From NCBI GenBank assembly GCA_946494435.1, contig CAMMBO010000042.1, forward strand, positions 1 to 6,903: 6,903 bases of DNA. Direction: 5' to 3'. Below the pieces are notes generated by a model, which was given only the letters and a program-made list of their open reading frames with translations, was not told the DNA's origin and did not search any database. Each line of letters opens with the position of its first letter. Position 1 is the first letter of the stretch. This stretch comes from an uncultured Mycoplasmatota bacterium (GTDB lineage: Bacteria; Bacillota_I; Bacilli_A; RF39; UBA660). Of this stretch, positions 1 through 4,866 are shown in pieces. Both the position numbers and the translations under genes were made by a program.

Positions 1-16
1 GATATTTCAGAGAAAG

Positions 17-47
17 AAAAAAGACTATCTATGCAATAATCTTTTTC
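17..47 (-). terminator. Rho-independent terminator after the 286-aa lipoprotein gene
   Basis: On the minus strand AAAGAUUAUU (44-35) pairs with GAUAGUCUUU (29-20) around a 5-nt loop. The 10-bp stem has two G-U pairs, can extend by one or two A-U pairs, and is followed by UUUUCUUU. It lies directly after the stop codon of the lipoprotein gene at 51. The downstream flank (TTTCAGAGAAAG on the plus strand) resembles the flank of the terminator at 1516-1547, so the two share ancestry. Confidence 0.8.
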
Positions 48-50
48 ATA

Positions 51-911
51 TTAATTTGTATGTTCTAATCTATATGCTTCGTTATAGTCACCATATAAAA
101 ATACTGTATCATACCCTTTATAACCTGACTTAACTACATATTCATATACCATTTCATGATAACCGTCATGAGCAGGATGGTTAATAGTTAATTTGCCATT
201 TTTATATTCATAATCAAGCACTTCTTCATGTTCCTTAGTTCCATCAGAATCTACATCATACGTAGTTACTTTATCTTCATCGAATATAAATACAGTTTGC
301 AAATTCCATTCTTCTTCTTTTATTTCAGTATAAGTACCTTCTAATTTTTTAGGAGTTGTAACTTTCTCTTTATCTTTAGGATTATAACAATATTGCCTTG
401 TACTTTCATTATTTTTATTTAACAACTCCTCAAGTGTTACACCTTCCATATTAGTTTCTTCTTTTTCACTTTCTGATAATTTATTATAATCAAGGGTAAC
501 AGTTATAACACTTTTATTCTTTTTATGTGATATATCTTCTTTAGCACTAGTATATTCTATTCCTCTTATTGTACTTTTAGCTTGTTTTTCTATATCTTCT
601 TCACTAATTTCATCACTATCATATTCATAAGTTACTGTAGTCTTTATTTCACTTATTTTACCATCTTTAAATACAAAAACAGCTTCAAAATTCTGCTCTA
701 CTGGTGTATCAAGTTTCGTAGTCTTACCATCTTTATTAATTACTGTTGCAACTTCTTTTTGATTACATATTATTTCTTCAGCTCCATCATCAGTATTAGT
801 AGAATTATTATTACTTTCTTTTAAATTACTACTTTCGCTTTCATTACCACAGCCAGTAATCCCTAATAGCATTACCCCACAAATCAAACATAATAATATT
901 TTCTTTTTCAT
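51..911 (-). CDS. Two-domain lipoprotein, YehR/DUF1307-like plus lipocalin-like C-terminus
   Basis: Predicted exported lipoprotein of 286 aa. The N-terminus is a typical signal peptide (MKKK, then a hydrophobic stretch) ending in the lipobox ITGC, so Cys21 would be lipidated and the protein anchored on the outer face of the membrane. Residues about 22-45 form a Ser/Asn-rich linker. Residues about 48-175 resemble the YehR/DUF1307 lipoprotein fold: strands such as AVFVFKDGKI, a helix after SEEDIEKQ, then VITVTLDY. From about 185, LEGTY opens a second beta-rich domain that recalls the body of the 127-aa lipoprotein at 2114-2497. The ATG has AGAGGAG about 10 nt upstream. It lies 18 nt after the stop of the 170-aa gene, so it is probably the second gene of that operon. 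Its binding partner is unknown; the domain assignments are from sequence impression only. Confidence 0.8.
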   Translation of the reverse strand: MKKKILLCLICGVMLLGITGCGNESESSNLKESNNNSTNTDDGAEEIICNQKEVATVINKDGKTTKLDTPVEQNFEAVFVFKDGKISEIKTTVTYEYDSDEISEEDIEKQAKSTIRGIEYTSAKEDISHKKNKSVITVTLDYNKLSESEKEETNMEGVTLEELLNKNNESTRQYCYNPKDKEKVTTPKKLEGTYTEIKEEEWNLQTVFIFDEDKVTTYDVDSDGTKEHEEVLDYEYKNGKLTINHPAHDGYHEMVYEYVVKSGYKGYDTVFLYGDYNEAYRLEHTN

Positions 912-929
912 TTTTATCTTACTCCTCTG

Positions 930-1442
930 TTAATCTTCTATTTTAGTTATTTTTAAACTTCCTACATTTCCACCTTTGGCTTTTTGAATATATAAATAAT
1001 ATTTAAAAGGCGAATTATTCTCAGGTATTTCTATTTCTTTTTCATATCCATTACTTCCACCTACCATTGTTGGTGATTCATAATCAGTGATCTTATTAGA
1101 ACTATCAGTATCAAGCGTACTTATATATAAACTATATATTCTTTGATTTTCTATATCTTCATCTTCATTTGTTTGTATTACTTTATAAGTTCCTGTGCTA
1201 AGTACATCACCTTCAAAACTAGTAGTATCTATTCCTACTCTAATCCATTCTTCTTTAGAATCACTATTATTGTTAGTCCACTCAAAAACAGAATTAGAAA
1301 CATTACCAATAGAATCAATAATTTTATGGTTTTGTAAAACTTCAGTGTAAAATATTCCTCCAAATAACAAAGCAAGAAATGCTATTACAAAGAACAAAGC
1401 TATTGTTGCTTTTACCCCTAAATAATTAACTAACTTTTTCAT
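930..1442 (-). CDS. N-terminally membrane-anchored extracellular beta-rich protein
   Basis: Predicted 170-aa protein. The chosen start is the ATG at 1442, which follows AGAGGAGAG with good spacing. The same frame stays open upstream to 1550, but that stretch overlaps the promoter and the sRNA terminator and encodes low-complexity Ile/Tyr residues, so it is not coding. Residues about 11-34 are one strong hydrophobic segment that could act as a membrane anchor or an uncleaved signal; no lipobox Cys is present. The remainder, with VGIDTTSF, STGTYKV and a closing GSLKITKIED, reads as a small all-beta outside domain. It is the first gene of a two-gene operon with the lipoprotein at 51-911. I do not recognise a named family. 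Confidence 0.75.
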   Translation of the reverse strand: MKKLVNYLGVKATIALFFVIAFLALLFGGIFYTEVLQNHKIIDSIGNVSNSVFEWTNNNSDSKEEWIRVGIDTTSFEGDVLSTGTYKVIQTNEDEDIENQRIYSLYISTLDTDSSNKITDYESPTMVGGSNGYEKEIEIPENNSPFKYYLYIQKAKGGNVGSLKITKIED

Positions 1443-1464
1443 TACACACTCTCCTCTAAGTACA

Positions 1465-1493
1465 AGTATATATATGTATATATATATTGTCAA
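1465..1493 (-). promoter_or_regulatory. Sigma-A promoter of the 170-aa/286-aa operon
   Basis: On the minus strand TTGACA (1493-1488) is followed after 17 bp by TATACT (1470-1465). The expected start near 1458 falls almost at the Shine-Dalgarno AGAGGAG (1457-1451), giving a leader of only about 16 nt. It lies downstream of the terminator at 1516-1547, so the operon does not depend on read-through from the leader RNA. Confidence 0.75.
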
Positions 1494-1511
1494 GAGTATT
1501 TCAGAGCAAAA

Positions 1512-1631
1512 GAAAAAGACTGCCATATATTGATTTTTGACAGTCTTCATAAGATATAACTTAGTGTGTGATACAAGTATTATATCCTACTTAACATAGA
1601 AAAATATTTATATATAACATTTCCCTAGTCA
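1512..1631 (-). ncRNA. Candidate small RNA, copy A (about 115 nt)
   Basis: This independent transcription unit has its own promoter (1638-1667), no plausible ORF, and a terminator at 1516-1547. After the expected start, GGGAAAUGUU pairs with AAUAUUUUUC (10 bp including three G-U pairs). AAGUA/UACUU then forms a short second hairpin, followed by the unpaired GUAUCACACACU and the terminator. A 37-nt core differs at one base from copy B at 2549-2666, while the first stem keeps pairing despite A-to-G changes. The downstream gene has its own promoter, which favours an sRNA over a riboswitch or attenuator. I do not recognise an Rfam family. Confidence 0.55.
1516..1547 (-). terminator. Terminator of sRNA copy A
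   Basis: On the minus strand AAGACUGUCA (1547-1538) pairs with UGGCAGUCUU (1525-1516) with one G-U pair and a 12-nt loop, followed by UUUCUUUU. It lies between the promoter at 1638-1667 and the next promoter at 1465-1493. Confidence 0.8.
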
Positions 1632-1688
1632 TTTTGAATTATAGCATAATAAATATAATTCTTACAATTTTAATTTACATTTTATCTA
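1563..1688. repeat. Direct repeat, copy A (partner at 2592-2722)
   Basis: About 126 bp closely match 2592-2722 in the same orientation. The repeat covers the last codons and stop of the SHOCT gene (plus strand ACATTTTATCTA), the sRNA promoter and the sRNA core. Beyond it both flanks differ, including the terminator hairpins. The first-stem loop and the -35/-10 spacer differ by small indels. Confidence 0.85.
1638..1667 (-). promoter_or_regulatory. Promoter of sRNA copy A
   Basis: On the minus strand TTGTAA (1667-1662) is followed after 18 bp by TATAAT (1643-1638), preceded by TGC, an extended -10. The same arrangement (TTGTAT, 17 bp, TATAAT) is kept in copy B although the spacer sequence has diverged. 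Confidence 0.65.
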
Positions 1689-2088
1689 ATAAATCTTTTT
1701 TCTTTTTCTCATATTCCTCTTTTGTGATAACCTTTTCATCATATAACTTTTTTAACTTCTCAAGTTTAGTAGTACTATCTTCTTCTTTAGACTTCATTAA
1801 TATTTTACTTATATTAACTTGATTCTCACCATTACTTTTGTATAAGAATGCGACAATGACTAAAGCAACTCCACCTACTGCCATTATAATAAAAATTGGT
1901 CGGCTTGCCTCTTGTTGTTCTTCTAGTTCTTCTTCTGTAGTTCTCCAATATTCAGAAGCATCTACAGGCTCAAAAGAATTAGCATAACCACCTATTCCCA
2001 TAATTAATAAAAATACTGCTATAATTATCATACCCCAAAAGTTTTTAGTAACATTTCTTGAAGATTTTTTTACTTCTTTATTATTCAT
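1675..2088 (-). CDS. Small two-TM membrane protein with C-terminal SHOCT domain
   Basis: Predicted 137-aa membrane protein. Residues about 17-35 and 65-83 are hydrophobic helices separated by an acidic loop (EEELEEQQE) likely to face outside. Residues 106-137 form a SHOCT (short C-terminal) domain, recognisable from KLEKLKKLYDEKVITKEEYE and a basic end. SHOCT domains are oligomerisation or localisation modules of about 30 residues found at the C-termini of many bacterial proteins. I chose the ATG at 2088; the TTG at 2097 sits too close to AAAGGGG to be the start. The gene begins about 25 nt after the 127-aa lipoprotein gene and is probably cotranscribed with it. The last codons lie inside the duplicated repeat, and the 89-aa gene ends in the same DKM. 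Confidence 0.8.
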   Translation of the reverse strand: MNNKEVKKSSRNVTKNFWGMIIIAVFLLIMGIGGYANSFEPVDASEYWRTTEEELEEQQEASRPIFIIMAVGGVALVIVAFLYKSNGENQVNISKILMKSKEEDSTTKLEKLKKLYDEKVITKEEYEKKKKDLLDKM

Positions 2089-2113
2089 TTTAATCAATTC
2101 CCCTTTCTAAAAT

Positions 2114-2497
2114 TTAATCTTCTAACCAAAAGTCCTCATAAGTAGTAGAACCTTCTACTGGAATTAAAGTTAGCTGTTTAGGAGATAATCCTTCTTCTTC
2201 TTTTATTTTATATTCATATTCAGTTTTATTTCCACTTTCATCACTCATAATAATTACAGTATCTTCATCCATTACTTTATAAGTTCCACTAAAATCATAA
2301 ACTTTATTAAAAGTACCATAACACTCTCTAGTGACATTTTCTTCTTTAAAAGTCCATTCACACATTTGATTTTTTGATGATTCACCAGACCAAGTTCCAA
2401 GTAGTACCTTCTGTAATTCTTCATTTTCTTGATTACCACAACCAGTTACTCCTAATAAAAGAACTCCACACAATAAACACAAAAATATTTTTTTCAT
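2114..2497 (-). CDS. Small lipocalin-like lipoprotein
   Basis: Predicted 127-aa lipoprotein. The signal peptide ends in VTGC, so Cys20 would be lipidated. It is almost residue for residue like the signal of the 286-aa lipoprotein at 51-911, which suggests common descent. The mature part starts with LLGTWSGES and alternates short strands (MCEWTFKEENV, SGTYKVMDEDTVII, YEYKI, KQLTLIPV), the pattern of small lipocalin-like, stress-type lipoproteins. The ligand is unknown. The start is fixed by AAAGGAGAG, with GUGUGUA between it and the ATG, exactly as in the 170-aa gene. A consensus promoter lies at 2520-2548. It is the first gene of an operon with the SHOCT protein at 1675-2088. Confidence 0.82.
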   Translation of the reverse strand: MKKIFLCLLCGVLLLGVTGCGNQENEELQKVLLGTWSGESSKNQMCEWTFKEENVTRECYGTFNKVYDFSGTYKVMDEDTVIIMSDESGNKTEYEYKIKEEEGLSPKQLTLIPVEGSTTYEDFWLED

Positions 2498-2519
2498 TAC
2501 ACACTCTCTCCTTTACATA

Positions 2520-2548
2520 ATTATATATAAAATATTTCTTTTTATCAA
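2520..2548 (-). promoter_or_regulatory. Sigma-A promoter of the 127-aa lipoprotein operon
   Basis: On the minus strand TTGATA (2548-2543) is followed after 17 bp by TATAAT (2525-2520), with the Shine-Dalgarno immediately downstream. It lies after the terminator at 2553-2577, repeating the order seen at 1465-1547. Confidence 0.75.
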
Positions 2549-2666
2549 TAAAAAATAGAGGTATTATTCCCCTATTTAGAAAATATTACTAAGTGTGTGA
2601 TACAAGTAATATATCCTACTTAACATAGAGAAAATATTGATATATAAGTTAATATTTTCACTAGTC
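2549..2666 (-). ncRNA. Candidate small RNA, copy B (about 115 nt)
   Basis: Paralogue of the candidate at 1512-1631. It has a promoter at 2673-2701, a perfect 9-bp stem GAAAAUAUU/AAUAUUUUC, the second hairpin AAGUA/UACUU with an 8-nt loop, the unpaired UAUCACACACUU, and then a terminator. The first-stem loop is 12 nt here against 7 nt in copy A, and the terminator sequence is unrelated. Promoter, core and stem are therefore what has been conserved. There is no convincing ORF in it. Confidence 0.55.
2553..2577 (-). terminator. Terminator of sRNA copy B
   Basis: On the minus strand AAAUAGGGG (2577-2569) pairs with CCUCUAUUU (2561-2553), 9 bp with one G-U and a 7-nt loop, followed by UU and an AU-rich run. 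Confidence 0.75.
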
Positions 2667-2722
2667 ATTTGAATTATATCAAAAAAATACTAATCATACA
2701 ATTTTAATTTACATTTTATCTA
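2592..2722. repeat. Direct repeat, copy B (partner at 1563-1688)
   Basis: About 131 bp, same orientation as copy A. It starts in the last codons of the 89-aa gene (encoding IDKM and the stop) and runs through the sRNA promoter and core. Because it enters the 3' ends of two unrelated genes, it marks a module duplication boundary rather than a shared gene. Confidence 0.85.
2673..2701 (-). promoter_or_regulatory. Promoter of sRNA copy B
   Basis: On the minus strand TTGTAT (2701-2696), 17 bp, TATAAT (2678-2673), followed by the shared TCAAATGACTAG. The expected start is near 2666. Confidence 0.65.
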
Positions 2723-2978
2723 TAATATCTTCTAGCATATTATATTTTCTATATATTCTATCATTTAAAACTTCAACTTTTTGTTCCCATATTAAATGCT
2801 TATTTCTAAATATCTTTAAAGGTTCTTTAGAAATATAATAATTTAATTGATTAGATAACATTTCTATACTATTAAAAAGATATTCTAAATGAAAATTATA
2901 CTGCTTATTTATAGTATCTTTTATATTATCTAATACAACTAATATTTCATCATTTGACTTCATTTTAACATCAAACAT
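2709..2978 (-). CDS. Small helical hypothetical protein
   Basis: Predicted soluble 89-aa protein, not recognised. It has no signal peptide or membrane segment. The sequence is almost entirely helix-favouring: a first helix from SNDEILVVLDNIKDTI, a central one from HLEYLFNSIEMLSNQL, and a third from KHLIWEQKVEVLNDRIYRKYNMLEDI. It could be a small helical bundle or a coiled-coil partner. The ATG at 2978 is supported by GAAAGG at 2990-2985. The last codons fall in the direct repeat at 2592-2722, so its C-terminus may have been replaced by recombination. It appears to be monocistronic, with the palindrome at 3009-3041 upstream. Confidence 0.6.
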   Translation of the reverse strand: MFDVKMKSNDEILVVLDNIKDTINKQYNFHLEYLFNSIEMLSNQLNYYISKEPLKIFRNKHLIWEQKVEVLNDRIYRKYNMLEDIIDKM

Positions 2979-3008
2979 ATATTACCTTTCTTTCATACAA
3001 TTACTTTG

Positions 3009-3041
3009 ATATTATAAAGCCAATAATTGGTATTATAATAT
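3009..3041. promoter_or_regulatory. 33-bp imperfect palindrome with -10 boxes on both strands
   Basis: Arms of 16 bp match at 14 positions around a single central base (3025); the inner part is CCAATAATTGG. A minus-strand TATAAT at 3016-3011 is placed to serve the 89-aa gene, with an expected start near 3004, and a plus-strand TATAAT lies at 3034-3039. No good -35 is visible. The size and symmetry fit a dimeric repressor site over a promoter, but a chance AT-rich palindrome is possible. Confidence 0.45.
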
Positions 3042-3095
3042 TGTCATTATTGTTACCACTATTTACAATATTTATATTTCATAAAAAGATTAAAA

Positions 3096-3118
3096 AAATA
3101 AGTCCTATTGACTTATTT
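3096..3118 (-). terminator. Hairpin with minus-strand U-tract
   Basis: AAATAAGTC (3096-3104) and GACTTATTT (3110-3118) form a perfect 9-bp stem with a 5-nt loop. On the minus strand it is followed by UUUU, so it could be a second terminator behind the 346-aa gene or the end of a short RNA. Confidence 0.6.
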
Positions 3119-3127
3119 AAAGCAGAA

Positions 3128-3149
3128 TAATACTTTTTTAGAAGTATTA
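3128..3149. other. Inverted repeat, 8-bp stem
   Basis: TAATACTT (3128-3135) and AAGTATTA (3142-3149) are perfect inverted repeats with a 6-nt loop. There is no U-tract on either strand. It lies between two terminator-like hairpins in a gene-free stretch. Confidence 0.4.
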
Positions 3150-3174
3150 AACTAATTCTTATAAAAAACTTTCT

Positions 3175-3215
3175 AGAGAAATCTTATAGTTATCTAATTT
3201 CTATAAGGTTTCTCT
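3175..3215 (-). terminator. Strong terminator hairpin after the 346-aa gene
   Basis: A 15-bp stem (3175-3189 with 3201-3215) with a single G-U pair and an 11-nt loop sits 12 bp after the stop codon. On the minus strand a run of six U follows a few bases after the stem. Confidence 0.75.
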
Positions 3216-3227
3216 TAATTTTACTAT

Positions 3228-4268
3228 TTAGCATTTTATTTCATACATTAAATCATGCCAGTTTTCTTTTTCTTCATTAACCCATAACTTATTTTTATTT
3301 ATTGTTAATATTACTACTCTATCAAAGTCTATTGGTCTATAACACGGATCTTTTGCAACTGTTGTATTATTATAATAAATATAGAAAAACAACTCATTAT
3401 ATATATGTTTTAAAACTATATGAAAAATATTATTATCAATTTCTATATCTAGTGATATTAAATTATTATTCATTTTATCTTGATTCTCATAATTTAAAGA
3501 TATATTTTCTAATTTAATATCTCTATAACTACTATTAATAATATAATTATATATTTCTTGTGTTAATTCATAGTTATATTTAGATATTTTTTGTAGCTCT
3601 ATTTTAATATTATTAACTTTAAGTTTTAAATTCTTTAATAAGCTAATTATATTTTCTTCTTCATCAGTATCTACTTGCTTTTGAGATAAGTCATTTAGAT
3701 GATAAATATATATTAAGTTCTTATCAGTTAAATCTTTAGAAAGTAATTCCACTAATTTATCTTTTTTACTAGAAGTCATTCTCCTTAAAAAGTATGAACT
3801 TTTATTACAAAAACCATTGTATTGTAACAAACAATAATTTTTAGTACGAGATAAGCCTTCATAAAATAAATATATTAGATTATCTTTTATTTCTTCCTGT
3901 TCATATCCCATATAGATAATCTTTTTAATTGTACTTTTTATATTTAACGAAGAATCATCTAAAATACCATACTTAACTAGTCTATATGGAAAAGTAATAT
4001 CACGAGGAAATAATTTATCAATTTCAAAAAATAAATCATTAAAATAGGAAATAATTAATTTTATTGATGAAAGTTTAAGTTCAGTTACCTTTGCTCTTTT
4101 ATATCTTATCTTAAAATTTTCATCATAATTAAAATTAGTAAAATATTCTTTTAGTAAATCTTTATAAATATATTTACCATTGCTAATAACATTCAAAAAA
4201 GTCTCCTTAAGTTCTTTCTTATTTTCTAATAAAATAAATTTATCAGATGTTACATTAATATCGTTCAT
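3228..4268 (-). CDS. Orphan 346-aa hypothetical protein divergent from the HTH regulator
   Basis: Predicted cytosolic 346-aa protein with no recognised family. It has no signal peptide or membrane helix. The N-terminal 180 residues are mixed helix with many Lys/Tyr/Asn, including a YRLVKYGILDDSS stretch and a basic patch FLRRMTSSKKDK around 160-170. Residues about 206-245 look like a coiled coil (ENIISLLKNLKLKV onward). The last 70 residues alternate strands (ISLDIEIDNNIFHIVLK, LFFYIYYNN, RVVILTINKNKLWV), a possible small beta domain. The ATG at 4268 follows AAAGGA with good spacing. It is divergent from the tandem-HTH gene and shares with it the duplicated site at 4288-4387, so it is likely controlled by that regulator. 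The very low GC content suggests horizontally acquired DNA. Confidence 0.7.
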   Translation of the reverse strand: MNDINVTSDKFILLENKKELKETFLNVISNGKYIYKDLLKEYFTNFNYDENFKIRYKRAKVTELKLSSIKLIISYFNDLFFEIDKLFPRDITFPYRLVKYGILDDSSLNIKSTIKKIIYMGYEQEEIKDNLIYLFYEGLSRTKNYCLLQYNGFCNKSSYFLRRMTSSKKDKLVELLSKDLTDKNLIYIYHLNDLSQKQVDTDEEENIISLLKNLKLKVNNIKIELQKISKYNYELTQEIYNYIINSSYRDIKLENISLNYENQDKMNNNLISLDIEIDNNIFHIVLKHIYNELFFYIYYNNTTVAKDPCYRPIDFDRVVILTINKNKLWVNEEKENWHDLMYEIKC

Positions 4269-4287
4269 ACCCTATCCTTTCTTAATC

Positions 4288-4387
4288 AGTCAAGAATAAA
4301 ATTAAGTAATTGCTGTACAATGTCATAGTAGTGGAATACGTCGCAAAAGTCAAGTAGTAATTTCTTTATTTTGTAAAATTGTCATAG
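4288..4387. repeat. Tandemly duplicated, operator-like elements between divergent genes
   Basis: Two blocks occur in the same order: AGTCAAG at 4288-4294 and 4348-4354, and TGTCATAG at 4321-4328 and 4380-4387. The offsets are 60 and 59 bp, and GTGG follows each second block. The second TGTCATAG abuts the Shine-Dalgarno AGGTGG of the regulator gene. This is what a duplicated promoter-operator read from both sides would look like. A possible plus-strand -10 (TAAAAT) lies at 4373-4378. Confidence 0.5.
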
Positions 4388-4396
4388 GTGGTAATA

Positions 4397-4828
4397 ATGA
4401 TAAAACTGACAAGAATTACTGACTTAAGATATGATAATGATTTAACACAACGAGAATTATCTAATATTTTAAATGTTAAAAGAAGTGCTTACTCTAAATG
4501 GGAATGTGGTATTAATGAATTTCCTTTAATAATCATAATTAAACTTTCTTTATTTTTTGATGTAAGTGTAGATTATTTAGCTAATCTCTCAAATATTAGA
4601 GGAAAAGCTAATAAAAATATTAGTATTGATAATATTAACAAGAAAATAACTGCATTTAGAAAAGAACGTAATATCACTCAAAAGGAAATAAGTACTTATC
4701 TAAAGATAACTCAAAAAACATATTCCGATTATGAACTTGGTAAATATAAAGTACCTACTTCTATGGCTATAAACATCGCCAAATTTCATAATATTTCTTT
4801 AGAGGAATTGTTATCAAAACAATGCTAA
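4397..4828 (+). CDS. Tandem helix-turn-helix XRE-family regulator
   Basis: Predicted 143-aa DNA-binding protein made of two Cro/CI-type HTH_3 domains. Residues about 10-65 hold LTQRELSNILNVKRSAYSKWE, with the recognition helix around KRSAYSKWE. Residues 80-140 hold ITQKEISTYLKITQKTYSDYE and the usual SLEELL end. Each half keeps the Q-x-E-(I/L)-S turn. There is no peptidase or sensor domain, so it probably acts as a simple repressor, perhaps binding two half-sites with one chain. The ATG at 4397 is preferred over the GTG at 4388, which lies inside the Shine-Dalgarno AGGTGG. It is the only plus-strand gene here, transcribed away from the 346-aa gene. Such regulators are common in phages and integrative elements of Bacillota. 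Confidence 0.85.
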   Translation: MIKLTRITDLRYDNDLTQRELSNILNVKRSAYSKWECGINEFPLIIIIKLSLFFDVSVDYLANLSNIRGKANKNISIDNINKKITAFRKERNITQKEISTYLKITQKTYSDYELGKYKVPTSMAINIAKFHNISLEELLSKQC

Positions 4829-4834
4829 ACTATA

Positions 4835-4866
4835 AAAAGCAAATCAATTAAGTTTGATTTGCTTTT
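4835..4866. terminator. Bidirectional terminator between convergent genes
   Basis: A perfect 13-bp stem (AAAAGCAAATCAA at 4835-4847 with 4854-4866) and a 6-nt loop are flanked by A-rich and T-rich sequence on either side. It serves the regulator gene ending at 4828 and overlaps the stop codon of the minus-strand gene at 4865. Confidence 0.9.

Noticed and set aside
930..1550. Longer 206-aa version of the 170-aa gene starting at 1550
   Set aside because: The extension overlaps a TTGACA/TATACT promoter and the sRNA terminator, encodes Ile/Tyr low complexity, and the ATG at 1442 has the good Shine-Dalgarno.
1512..1667. Riboswitch or attenuator controlling the 170-aa gene
   Set aside because: A consensus promoter follows the terminator in both module copies, and no known aptamer motif is recognisable. 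Partial read-through control is not excluded.
2088..2097. TTG start at 2097 for the SHOCT protein
   Set aside because: It is only about two bases from AAAGGGG; the ATG at 2088 is better placed.
2436..2460. Second copy of the PBP junction sequence (GGAGTAACT) as an att site
   Set aside because: The match is the LGVTG stretch of a lipoprotein signal peptide, very short, and explained by coding sequence.
4388..4396. GTG start three codons upstream for the HTH regulator
   Set aside because: The GTG is part of the Shine-Dalgarno AGGTGG of the ATG at 4397 and has no ribosome binding site of its own.
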